Shown here: piece after piece, positions 9,297 through 16,968 of the stretch | Numbering within the stretch: the stretch's first letter is position 1 | How the letters are laid out: every line of letters begins with the position of its first letter | Source: an uncultured Mycoplasmatota bacterium | Lineage (GTDB): Bacteria; Bacillota_I; Bacilli_A; Mycoplasmatales; Mycoplasmoidaceae | Assembly: GCA_949500635.1 (NCBI GenBank) | Contig: CATAWQ010000012.1 | Location: forward strand, 1-18,923 | DNA: 18,923 nt | Direction: 5' to 3' | Notes under the pieces: generated by a model | The model's database searches: none | Told to the model about the DNA's origin: nothing | What the model saw: only the letters and a program-made list of their open reading frames with translations | Made by a program: the position numbers and the translations under genes

Positions 9297-9370
9297 TGGA
9301 GCGGGTAATCGGAATCGAACCGACATCAACAGCTTGGAAGGCTGTGGTTCTACCACTGAACTATACCCGC
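9297..9370 (-). tRNA. tRNA-Gly (anticodon UCC)
   Basis: The tRNA is 74 bases with a GCGGGTA acceptor strand pairing with TACCCGC, discriminator T and an encoded CCA. The anticodon loop CTTCCAA reads GGA and GGN codons. It is the last gene of the five-tRNA cluster. Confidence 0.97.
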
Positions 9371-9376
9371 TTAAAA

Positions 9377-9462
9377 TGGTGCTGAAAGAGGGACTTGAAC
9401 CCTCACGGTATTGCTACCACAGGATTTTAAGTCCTGTGCGTCTACCATTCCGCCACTTCAGC
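9377..9462 (-). tRNA. tRNA-Leu (anticodon UAA)
   Basis: The tRNA is 86 bases with the long variable arm of a class II tRNA. The acceptor GCTGAAG/TTTCAGC is followed by A and an encoded CCA. The anticodon loop CTTAAAA sits in a CAGGA/TCCTG stem. It serves UUA, a common Leu codon in AT-rich genomes. Confidence 0.97.
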
Positions 9463-9467
9463 ATAAA

Positions 9468-9542
9468 TGGTGTCCCACCGGAGAATCGAACTCCGGACCC
9501 CTTCATTAAAAGTGAAATGCTCTACCGCTGAGCTAGTGGGAC
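9468..9542 (-). tRNA. tRNA-Lys (anticodon UUU)
   Basis: The tRNA is 75 bases. The acceptor GTCCCAC/GTGGGAC is followed by A and an encoded CCA. The anticodon loop CTTTTAA gives UUU, and the T-arm contains GTTCGATTC. Confidence 0.96.
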
Positions 9543-9546
9543 TTAA

Positions 9547-9621
9547 TGGCTGGGTAGGTTGGATTCGAACCAACGCATGTCAGAATCAAAATCTGATGCC
9601 TTACCGCTTGGCTACAACCCA
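9547..9621 (-). tRNA. tRNA-Gln (anticodon UUG)
   Basis: The tRNA is 75 bases. The anticodon loop TTTTGAT sits in a TCAGA/TCTGA stem. Discriminator G and an encoded CCA are present. The acceptor TGGGTTG/CTACCCA has the U1-A72 pair typical of tRNA-Gln and one U6-U67 mismatch. Confidence 0.95.
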
Positions 9622-9624
9622 AAC

Positions 9625-9709
9625 TGGTGGACGAGAGTGGATTCGAACCACTGAAACCGGAGGTGGCTGATTTACAGTCAGCTGCGTTTGGCCGCTTCGC
9701 TACCCGTCC
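9625..9709 (-). tRNA. tRNA-Tyr (anticodon GUA)
   Basis: The tRNA is 85 bases with a long variable arm, as expected for bacterial tRNA-Tyr. The acceptor GGACGGG/CTCGTCC is followed by A and an encoded CCA. The anticodon loop CTGTAAA sits in a CTGA/TCAG stem. It is the first gene of the cluster. Confidence 0.96.
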
Positions 9710-9717
9710 GCGTAAAC

Positions 9718-9723
9718 ACTATA
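9718..9723 (-). promoter_or_regulatory. -10 box of the tRNA cluster
   Basis: TATAGT on the minus strand lies 8 bases before the tRNA-Tyr 5' end. The gaps between the five tRNAs are 3-6 bases, so one transcript processed by RNase P is likely. Confidence 0.5.
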
Positions 9724-9761
9724 CTTACAAAATATAGTATTAAAATTATATTAATAAATAA

Positions 9762-10244
9762 TTAATTTTTAATTTTTTCTATTTTAACTTTGTATGGGTC
9801 TTCAACACCATGGACTTCAACTGTTGAACCAATAGTTTTGTTTAAGATAGCTTTTGCTAATGGTGATTGATTAGAAATTTTGTTTATATCTGGATCAGCT
9901 TCAACTTCACCTACAATTTCATAAATAAATGATTTCTTTTCAGTAAAATCATAAATTTCAACTTTAGAACCTATTTTAACACGAGCATTTGAATCTTTTG
10001 GTTGATCTTCTATTACTTGTGCATAGTTCAAGATTTCTTGAACTTCTTTAATTCTACCTTCAATTTCAGCTTGTTGATTTTTAGCTGCATCATAATCTGC
10101 GTTTTCAGATAAATCACCTTGTTCACGAGCTTCTTGAATTAACTTAATAACAGAAGGTCGTTTAACATCAATAAGTTCACGTAATTCTGCTTTTAATTTA
10201 TCTATACCTTCTTGAGAAAGCAAATACTTCTTTTGTTCTTCCAT
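9762..10244 (-). CDS. greA: Transcription elongation factor GreA
   Basis: GreA enters the RNA polymerase secondary channel and stimulates cleavage of backtracked transcripts. The protein is 160 residues, the usual length. It starts MEEQKKYLLSQEGIDKLKAEL. The N-terminal antiparallel coiled coil carries the family signature and acidic tip GDLSENADYDAA at 43-54. The C-terminal FKBP-like domain includes the ISNQSPLAKAILNKTIGSTVEV segment. No Trp codons are used. TATAAT at 10272-10267 would give a short leader, with only a weak Shine-Dalgarno (CAGG) before the ATG. It lies between the tRNA cluster and the glycosyltransferase and probably has its own promoter. Confidence 0.96.
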   Translation of the reverse strand: MEEQKKYLLSQEGIDKLKAELRELIDVKRPSVIKLIQEAREQGDLSENADYDAAKNQQAEIEGRIKEVQEILNYAQVIEDQPKDSNARVKIGSKVEIYDFTEKKSFIYEIVGEVEADPDINKISNQSPLAKAILNKTIGSTVEVHGVEDPYKVKIEKIKN

Positions 10245-10266
10245 AACCTGATTATTTTATTTATTA

Positions 10267-10272
10267 ATTATA
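10267..10272 (-). promoter_or_regulatory. Candidate -10 box of greA
   Basis: TATAAT on the minus strand lies 22 bases upstream of the greA ATG. Confidence 0.45.
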
Positions 10273-10298
10273 TGTAATATACAAAATAATAAAAAACT

Positions 10299-11174
10299 TT
10301 ATTGCTTTTTTACCAAAGAAAGAAATTCTTCACTCTTATTAAAAATAGATTGAAATTCTTTATTGCCTTTAAACACTTTGAATTGCTGTAGTTCTTTATA
10401 AAAAGAAAAATTAAAAAATGAAGCAAAATATTTTGAAAAAAAACTATTGTCATTTTTAATAAATTCATATGCTTTAACAAAATTACGAAGAAGATCTTCG
10501 GCCTTTTTGACTGAAAATCCATCGCTTGTTATTGATCCAGGAACACCAGCACAATAAAAATAATTTTTAGTATTTTTAACAATAAATTTATTGCATTTTG
10601 ATAAACACGCTATGTTATAGAAGGTATCTTCTGAATACAATTTTTCTTCAATAAAATAAATTGAATTATTAGTTAAAAATTTTTTCTTGTATGCTTTTAA
10701 TCAAGCCATTTTTGAAATACGAGATATAAGATTAAAATTATCTGGTTTTATTGGTTCAGACAAATTTGGTCAACTTTCATCAAAATAATATTGTTTTTCA
10801 GGAGTTACAGCATAAAAACTAAATCAATAAAAATCAATATCGTTGTATTGATCAAAAATATTTTTAACATCTTCTAATGCGTTGAAACTCAAATAATCAT
10901 CTGAATCTACAAAAAGAATTATTTCTCCCATAGCATTTTTAATTCCAATATTTCTTGTTGGGCCTAACCCCATGTTTTTCTTGTTTACAATTAACTTAAA
11001 TTTTGAATTATTTAAAACTCATTTTTTAATAAATTTTGTTGTTGTAGTTGATGATGAACAGTCATCTACAATAATGCACTCAAAATCTTGATTAGTTTGG
11101 TTTTGAATTGATTCTAAACATTTTATTAAATAGTTTTTAGGAGTGTTGTAACAAGGGACAATTATGCTAATCAT
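10299..11174 (-). CDS. Glycosyltransferase family 2 protein
   Basis: The protein is 291 residues with a GT-A fold. The start MISIIVPCYNTPKNYL is the nucleotide-sugar-binding strand, followed by FECIIVDDCS at about 31-40. The metal-binding DSDD is at 89-92 (ILFVDSDDYLS). A SEDTFYN segment further on is the likely catalytic-base region. No signal peptide or clear membrane span is seen. The substrate is unknown; mycoplasma enzymes of this family often make glycolipids or surface polysaccharide. Its ATG is one base after the tig stop, so it is probably co-transcribed with tig. Trp codons are UGA. It is a diverged relative of the plus-strand glycosyltransferase at 12503-13408, sharing the C-terminal KNDNSF segment. 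Confidence 0.88.
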
Positions 11175-11175
11175 T

Positions 11176-12477
11176 TTATTTTGAGTCAATAATTATTTTT
11201 TCAATTAATTTTCTTTGAATTAACTGTGTTTGTAAAAGAGAATATTCATCTTCGTATTTAGTTTTAACAACTTCTGCTGGAAGATTATATTTACTAGATA
11301 AGGATTTAAGAATTGTTTTATCATCTTCTTCTGATAATTGAATTTTTAATTCATCAGTCAATTTATCAATCGCAAAAAGCAATTTGATATTTTCAATAGC
11401 TTTTTTATTGATAAATTCATAAAAATTATCCATTGTAAGTAATGATTTATCGTTTGCTACCATAATTTGTAAAGAAATATTTTTAGATTTAGCATAATTT
11501 CTGTATTGTGAAAGCAAAATTGATTTTTGTCTTTCTAAAGTGACATCAGGAATAAAATCTAATTTTGTTTCGGTTTTAAAAATTGAAATAATCTTCTCTT
11601 GAACTTGTTCAATTTGAACTTTACTTTTTTCAATTAAAACTTTATTTTTTAAAAATTCTTTAAATTGACTAACTGTGTAAACGTTTTTTATGTTAAATTT
11701 TTTAACTGATTCATCACTTAATGTAATATTGGTTGAAATTATTTCTTTTAGTTTAACTTTATATGATACTGTTTTGCTTTGTAATTCTTCTAAATAATAA
11801 TCTGCTGGTATTTTAAGTTCAAAATTGACTTCACTATTTGGTTTCAAACCCATTAATTTTTCTTCAAATCCAGGAATAAATTCATTCGATCCAACTTTTA
11901 ATTTATAGTCAGTTGAAGATGATCCAGGGAAAGGGATATTATTAATTTTTCCTTCATAATCTATTTTTACAAAACTACCCTTTGATACAATATTTTGTTT
12001 TTCATTAATTGTTCCATATTTATTTAAAAACATTGTTACTTGGTTTTCAATTTCAAGGGGTGAAATTGAAGGTTTTATATAACCTTCGAATGCTTTTTTA
12101 TAATCACTAACAGTTACTTTTGGTAAAAAATCGAATGTATATCTAATTGTTACTTCTTCATCGTTAATCTTTAAAACACTAATGTTTGGTACATCTTCAA
12201 TTAAATTTTGATTAGCAATTTCATTACTATTAATCAACTCTCTATATGTAATATTTGATATTTCATTAGCGCCTTCAGCATAAGCGTTGGATTGCTTGAT
12301 TTTTTGTAAAGCAATATTAAAAGGAATGTGACCCTTTCTAAACCCTTTTGTGTTTCCGATTTTAGAATATTTAGCAACTAATTTATTCAAAACACGTTTT
12401 CATTGTGCCTTGTCAGCTGCAACATCAACAACTAAAACATGTCTCTTATCATCTCTGTTTTTTTGCAAAATAACCAT
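11176..12477 (-). CDS. tig: Trigger factor (ribosome-associated chaperone / peptidyl-prolyl isomerase)
   Basis: Trigger factor binds ribosomal protein L23 at the exit tunnel and shields nascent chains. The protein is 433 residues, the normal length. The ribosome-binding signature GFRKGHIP is at 45-52. The FKBP-type isomerase domain (GSFVKIDYEGKINNIPF ... FIPGFEEKLMGLKPNSEV) lies at about 160-245. A helical C-terminal chaperone domain completes the protein. The start at 12477 adds 29 residues, including a UGA-coded Trp26, before the next in-frame Met and is required for the ribosome-binding domain. No Shine-Dalgarno is present; a TATAAT shared with the divergent gene lies 9 bases upstream. Confidence 0.95.
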
Positions 12478-12484
12478 ATTTAAT

Positions 12485-12496
12485 TTATTATAATAA
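12485..12496. promoter_or_regulatory. Shared bidirectional -10 element for tig and the glycosyltransferase
   Basis: TTATTATAATAA is its own reverse complement and so shows TATAAT on both strands: 12489-12494 on plus and 12492-12487 on minus. The plus ATG (12503) is 8 bases downstream and the minus ATG (12477) is 9 bases downstream. Only 25 bases separate the two start codons, and neither has a Shine-Dalgarno. Confidence 0.6.
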
Positions 12497-12502
12497 CGAT
12501 AA

Positions 12503-13408
12503 ATGTCTAGGGAATATAAATTGAGTGTAATAATTCCAATTTTTGACACTAATCTTAATTATTTAGAAGAGTGTTTTTTATCAATTGATAAGCAAACATA
12601 TCAAAATTTTGAAGTTATTTTAGTCAATGACTGTAGTAAAAAATTTACCACAGCTCAATTTATTAATAAATATCCTAAACATCATAATAAATATAGAATA
12701 ATTAACTTACCTGAAAGTTTTGGACCAGGAAACGCGAGAAATATTGGTGTGGAAAACTCTACTGGGGAAATTATAGTTTTTATAGATTCAGATGATTATT
12801 TGTTACCAAAATGTTTTGAAGTCATCAACAACACATTTAATCAATGACCAGATCTAGATTTTTTGTCATTTGAAATTAAAATTTTAATGAGTAGTGGTGA
12901 ATTATATGACCCAACAACAAACAAAGTTGTTTCTAGTCGACCAAGTAATGTTTCAGAAAACCCTAATTTTGCTAACACAAGATGTTCTGTATGAGCAAAA
13001 GGTTTTTCAAAGAAATTCCTTATAGATAACAATATTTGATTTAAGAAAGAAGACATGCACATGGAAGACTTGTACTACCATATATTAATTCTTTCTAAAT
13101 CACAAAAAACTATGTGACTTAGTGATGTTTTATACATTTTAAGAGAAACCGTTAATTCACGTGCTTTATCTGAATTTAATTCAAAAAAAGCTTATGATAT
13201 TTTCCATTGCTACACAGAAGCATATAAAGAAATTAAAAACGATAACAGTTTTTTATCTAATAATTTTATTCAATATTTTAAAAATACTTTTTTTGCTAAA
13301 ATAGATTATTTATCTAAGTTTTCAAATTTCAAACAAACAAATGATTATAAAAAATTAATAAATGAAGCAAATAAATTTCTTCTTGAATTAACTAACGCCA
13401 AAGTGTAA
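12503..13408 (+). CDS. Glycosyltransferase family 2 protein
   Basis: The protein is 301 residues with a GT-A fold. The start MSREYKLSVIIPIFDTNLNYL is followed by FEVILVNDCS and a GPGNARNIGVENSTGEI helix. DSDD is in IVFIDSDDYLLP near 97-100, and MEDLYYH is the likely catalytic-base segment. The C-terminal part contains EIKNDNSFLS, matching EFIKNDNSFFS in the minus-strand glycosyltransferase, so the two are paralogues placed head-out on either side of tig. No membrane span is evident. The sugar acceptor cannot be told. Several Trp are UGA, and the standard code would stop it at about 12846. HIT follows after 29 bases with its own -10 box. Confidence 0.88.
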
Positions 13409-13423
13409 GACAATTAATAAGAA

Positions 13424-13429
13424 TATAAT
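13424..13429 (+). promoter_or_regulatory. -10 box of the HIT gene, leaderless arrangement
   Basis: TATAAT ends 8 bases before the ATG, with no Shine-Dalgarno between. Confidence 0.6.
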
Positions 13430-13437
13430 TATTTAAT

Positions 13438-13842
13438 ATGTCTTGTGTTTTTTGTGATATTCTAAATAAAAAAATTCCAGCATTTATAATTGCTGAAAAT
13501 AAGAATGCAACTGCATTCTTAGATATAAACCCAATTGCTGATGGACACACTATTGTAATTAGCAAAAATCATTATGTTAATTTAAGAGAATGCCCAGATG
13601 AAGTTTTATCAGATATGATCAAACTTTGTAAAGAAGTAGCTAACAAAATTACAGACTCTAAATTAAAACCTTGAGGTTTTAATTATTTGTCGAATGATCA
13701 AAAAATTGCAGGACAAGAAATTATGCATATTCACTTCCATGTAATACCAAAATATGGCAAACATGAAGGATTTAAATTCGGTATTGGTACACATTATGTG
13801 GACGAAGTCGAAAAAGTCTTCAATTTATTAAATAAAATGTAA
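13438..13842 (+). CDS. HIT-family nucleotide hydrolase
   Basis: HIT proteins hydrolyse or transfer nucleotidyl groups from substrates such as adenosine phosphoramidates or dinucleotides. The protein is 134 residues. It has the N-terminal MSCVFCDILNKKIPA with C3/C6, then FLDINPIADGHTIVISKNHY, and the histidine triad HIHFHVI at 97-103, whose central residues would be the catalytic nucleophile. This layout is that of the Hint/HIT branch common in Firmicutes and mycoplasmas. Trp79 is UGA, so the standard code would truncate the protein before the triad. It ends 4 bases before the convergent rarA stop. The physiological substrate is not known. Confidence 0.93.
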
Positions 13843-13846
13843 TTAA

Positions 13847-15079
13847 TTATTTTTTAATTTCTCTTCAGTATTTATCAAGTTTTTGTTCATTTATAGAATG
13901 TTTGCTTGGCTTGTAATATTTTTTATTTATTAGTTCTTTAGGTAAATAGTCTTGCTTAACCCAAGCGTTATTATAGTCGTGTGGGTATTTATATCCTGTT
14001 CTACCTAATTTACTAGCAGATTTGTATGATTGATCTTTAATGTTAGCGGGAATGTTATATGCTTTACCATTTTGAACGTCATGAAACGCTGAATCAATCG
14101 CCATAATTGCACTGTTGGATTTTTGAGATAAACATATTTCAATAACAATAGTTGCAAAAATTTGTCTACATTCAGGCATACCTACTTCTTTAGCTGCATT
14201 AATAGCATTTACCACTCTTGAACATAATTGGGGATTGGCCAATCCAACATCTTCATAGCAGCATGCAATTATTCTTCTACAAATTGATTCAATATCACCT
14301 GCTTGTAACAATCTTGCTAAATAGTAAATTGCAGCATTAGGATCAGACCCTCTCATTGATTTATGAAATGCAGATTGTAAGTCATAGTATTCATCTCCAT
14401 AATCAACAGCAACTACATAAGATTGTTGCATAACTTCTTTAAGAAGTTTATCATTAATTGTTTTACCTTTATATAAAAAATTTAAAACATCAACCACATT
14501 AATAGCACTTCTAATGTCGCCGTTTGTTTGAATACAAATTTTCTTTAATATTTCATCTGGAATTTTGATGTTTAATTTGTATTTTCCAAATATTTTTTTT
14601 AACCCATTAAATGCTTCATCAACAGATACAGGTTGTAATTCTAAAATTTGACAACGACTACGAATAGCTGGATTGATCACAAAATAAGGATTCTCAGTTG
14701 TAGAAGCGAACATGTAAATAGTTCCGTTCTCAAGATAAGGTAAAAGAATGTCTTGCTTATCTTTATTTAATCTGTGGATTTCTTCAAGGATGATTATATA
14801 TCATCCTTTAGATAATTTTGCTGTCTCAATAATTTGAATAAGTTTTTCTTTCTTATCAATTGATGCATTAAATACTTGATAAGGAACATTAAGATCATTC
14901 ACTAATGCATAACTCATAGATGATTTACCAATACCAGGGTAACCATAAAAGATTAATGAATAAAGAGTTTTGTTTTTAACCATTTGTTTGATTAATGAAT
15001 TGTTACCTAACAAGTGAGATTGACCAATTACTTGATCAATTGTCTTAGGTCTCAATACTGTTGTTAATAATTCTCTCAT
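13847..15079 (-). CDS. rarA: Replication-associated recombination AAA+ ATPase RarA (MgsA)
   Basis: RarA is a clamp-loader-like AAA+ tetramer acting at stalled replication forks. The protein is 410 residues. It starts MRELLTTVLRPKTIDQVIGQSHLLG. Walker A is GYPGIGKSS at 46-54. The Walker B region is LEEIHRLNKDKQ at about 98-109, and sensor 1 is FASTTENP. AIRSRC and the C-terminal tetramerisation domain (KSMRGSDPNAAIYYLARLL, YKYPHDYNNAWVKQDYLP) follow. Walker B has Glu where the family usually has Asp (DEIHRFNK). UGA-coded Trp near 14800 and 13865 join the pieces. The start at 15079 matches family length and has TATAAT 9 bases upstream. It is convergent with the HIT gene. Confidence 0.95.
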
Positions 15080-15105
15080 TAATTATTGATTATATCAATA
15101 ATTAA
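15079..15105. promoter_or_regulatory. 27-base inverted repeat containing the rarA -10 box
   Basis: Two perfect 12-base arms (TTAATTATTGAT and its complement, 15079-15090 and 15094-15105) flank TAT. The minus-strand TATAAT at 15094-15089 lies in the centre and ends 9 bases before the rarA ATG, so rarA is probably near-leaderless. The repeat could be an operator. It also follows the DUF262-HNH stop (15112), but has no clear U-run for a terminator. Confidence 0.5.
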
Positions 15106-15111
15106 ATATGT

Positions 15112-16308
15112 TTATTTTCAACCTTTAATTCTATTACAACGAGTACACAAAATTTGTGAGTTTTTAATTTCTGTTTTGCCACCATTTGTGTGACAATATA
15201 TGTGATCAAAATCTATTTCATTAAATCTTTTAATAATTTTACCACAAGCAGCACACTTAACTACTCCGCTATTTTTATTCATTTCATCATAATACATTTT
15301 TACCTTTTCTTTTATCGATAAAATTCTTTTTTTATCTATAAGATACTCAGAAATAACTTCTTTTACTCATTTAACCCTATCTTTAAAAAATGCATAACTA
15401 TCATAATGTATTCCACCAATTTGTTGATCTTCTATAAGTTTTTTAAAAATTGGCTGCATTTTTCTGAATATTTCATCTCTATTACAATAAAAAGAATTAA
15501 ATGAATCAATTTCCTCATAAAATGCAACAAATATTGCGGAAAAAATAACTTTAAATTTTCCAGGAGCTATTGAATTATCAAAAATTTTATTCATTATTTC
15601 AATTGTTTTCATTGATTTTTTATAAAAATCATTTCGAGTATCTTCGTCAAAATTTATTTTTATAAAATTTTTTACATTATTTCTAATTGATGCTTTTGAT
15701 GAGTCATCAAAATATCCTGTCTGTCTATAGTAAATAATTGTTAAACACCATAGAAGTAAATATGATAATGAAAACCTTTTCCCTTTCTTTCCCTGCGCTA
15801 AATTATTTAAATCAAAATTATCTGTAGAAATTTGAGTGATTAAGTTTCTATTTTCAATATTACAATTTGTAAAAATTAACTCCGGTTTGTTAAGTTTAAT
15901 TGAATTTGCATTAATACGATAAAAAAGTTCTTTTTGCACCTTATCATCTAAAGGAGTTTCGTCATCATTAACTAAATTAATTTTTATTAGTTCTTTATCT
16001 AATATTTTATTCTTTATTGCTGTATCTAAATCTTTAAAATAATATTTTTTGCCATCAATTAATATTGTAAATCTATCATTTATAAAATCAACTAGACATG
16101 AAATACGTTGTAATCCATCAAGAATTAAATTTCCAGAAAATAAAAGCGGCGGTATGTAAAAATCGTCTAAAACACTGTTAATCAAACCTCTTTTTGTCGG
16201 GTTTGTCCATGCATCTGCACACCTTTGAAATTCAGTAGGTTGATATATTTCTTTTTCGTAGTTTTGAACTAACTTTCCAATGTTTATATTTTCTTGTTTT
16301 ACATTCAT
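15112..16308 (-). CDS. DUF262 (ParB/Srx-fold) and HNH nuclease protein, probable defence protein
   Basis: The protein is 398 residues. The N-terminal DUF262 domain has YQPTEFQRCADAWTNPTKR followed by INSVLDDFYIPPLLF and the signature LILDGLQRIS, with D64-G-x-Q-R68. The middle is helical. The C-terminal HNH zinc nuclease has C352/C355, D368-H369-I, H373-TNGG, N383 and C388/C391-N, ending IKGWK. DUF262 plus HNH-like nuclease is the architecture of GmrSD-type IV restriction enzymes and SspE-like defence proteins, in which nucleotide hydrolysis gates DNA cutting. The target here is unknown. An AGAGG Shine-Dalgarno overlaps the end of the methyltransferase gene, 4 bases upstream, so the two form an operon. 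Two of its four Trp codons are UGG. The final 85 residues follow a UGA-coded Trp314 and would be missed under the standard code. Confidence 0.85.
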
Positions 16309-16312
16309 GATT

Positions 16313-16813
16313 TTACCTCTTTATTATTTTATTTCCCTTATTCATCACTCAACAACATTGAAAGGATTTTATCTTTCCTTTTTCCAAACAAGTAAATTTG
16401 CAATTTCTTTGAATAAAATAAAAATCACATAAATTTAATGTATTTCCCATGCTTTGTGAAAATATGGTCGTACCATAAAGTAAAATAAATGGTTTTTTAA
16501 ATTTTAAGCATCTTTCAATAAGAATTCTTTTTTTTGAAAAAGGTGGGTTAGAAATAATTACATCCCAATTCTTTGGTTCAAATTTATAAAAATCTTTCCC
16601 TTCACTAATATGTGATTTTACAACTTTTCATTTTTTTGAGAGTTGTTTTACAAACTGACTTTTTTCAGTGTCAAAAGGACATCAAATTATTTTATTTTTT
16701 GGAAGTTGTAAAATTTGAATTAATTTTTTTACAGTCTCTTCAGAAGTGTAAAATTCATCATTCTTTTTTTGAAATCCTAATATGTTTGCTATTGAATATT
16801 TTTGGTTTTGCAT
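16313..16813 (-). CDS. Small adenine-methyltransferase-like protein
   Basis: The protein is 166 residues. It begins MQNQKYSIANILGFQKKND, then FYTSEETVKKLIQIL, WCPFDTEKSQFV at about 44-55, and GKDFYKFEPKNWDVIISNPPFSK. NPPF at 89-92 is the catalytic (D/N)PP(Y/F/W) motif of N6-adenine methyltransferases. From memory, this layout matches a small phage and accessory-gene family, usually around this length and sometimes misnamed sugar-phosphate nucleotidyltransferase. No ordinary FxGxG AdoMet loop is seen; WCPFD may take its place. AGGA lies 3 bases before the ATG at 16813. It is the first gene of a two-gene unit with the DUF262-HNH protein. Three Trp are UGA and one is UGG. The gene is intact only with UGA as Trp. 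It could protect host DNA from its neighbour or mark targets. Confidence 0.75.
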
Positions 16814-16826
16814 GTTCCTGTAAGAC

Positions 16827-16867
16827 AAAAAATATCCATTAAGTGAAATACACACCTAATGGATATT
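16827..16867 (-). terminator. Hairpin and U-run between rnmV and the methyltransferase gene
   Basis: Perfect 11-base arms (AATATCCATTA at 16831-16841 and its complement at 16857-16867) enclose a 15-base loop. On the minus strand the stem runs into six T. It lies downstream of prs-rnmV and 18 bases upstream of the methyltransferase ATG. It therefore ends the housekeeping transcript, or acts as an attenuator in the accessory leader if transcription starts near 16885. Confidence 0.7.
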
Positions 16868-16890
16868 AGATCTATTTTATTTTTTTACTT

Positions 16891-16930
16891 ACTATAATAT
16901 ATATATATATATCGATATAGTTTTTGTCAT
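16891..16930 (-). promoter_or_regulatory. Candidate promoter of the accessory cassette, with an AT tract in its spacer
   Basis: On the minus strand ATGACA (16930-16925) resembles a -35 and TATAGT (16896-16891) a -10. They are 28 bases apart, longer than the usual 16-18. The spacer is largely an (AT)8 tract. Confidence 0.3.
16897..16912. repeat. (AT)8 dinucleotide tract
   Basis: Eight uninterrupted AT units lie about 85-100 bases upstream of the methyltransferase gene. They are followed by ATCGATAT, which with the last AT forms the 12-base palindrome TATATCGATATA. It is the longest simple dinucleotide repeat I noticed in the window. Confidence 0.9.
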
Positions 16931-16968
16931 TACAAATTTATAATAACAAAATTTATACAAAAAAGAAT

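Noticed and set aside
9286..9670. Open reading frames on the plus strand across 9286-9670
   Set aside because: They run antisense through five well-formed tRNA genes; the peptides are the familiar spurious translation of tRNA complements.
12841..13062. Minus-strand open frame inside the plus glycosyltransferase
   Set aside because: Shadow of a well-supported gene in the other strand; composition is not protein-like and there is no start signal.
16612..16842. Plus-strand open frame antisense to the methyltransferase-like gene
   Set aside because: The minus-strand reading has a Shine-Dalgarno, the NPPF motif and operon spacing; the plus frame has none of these.
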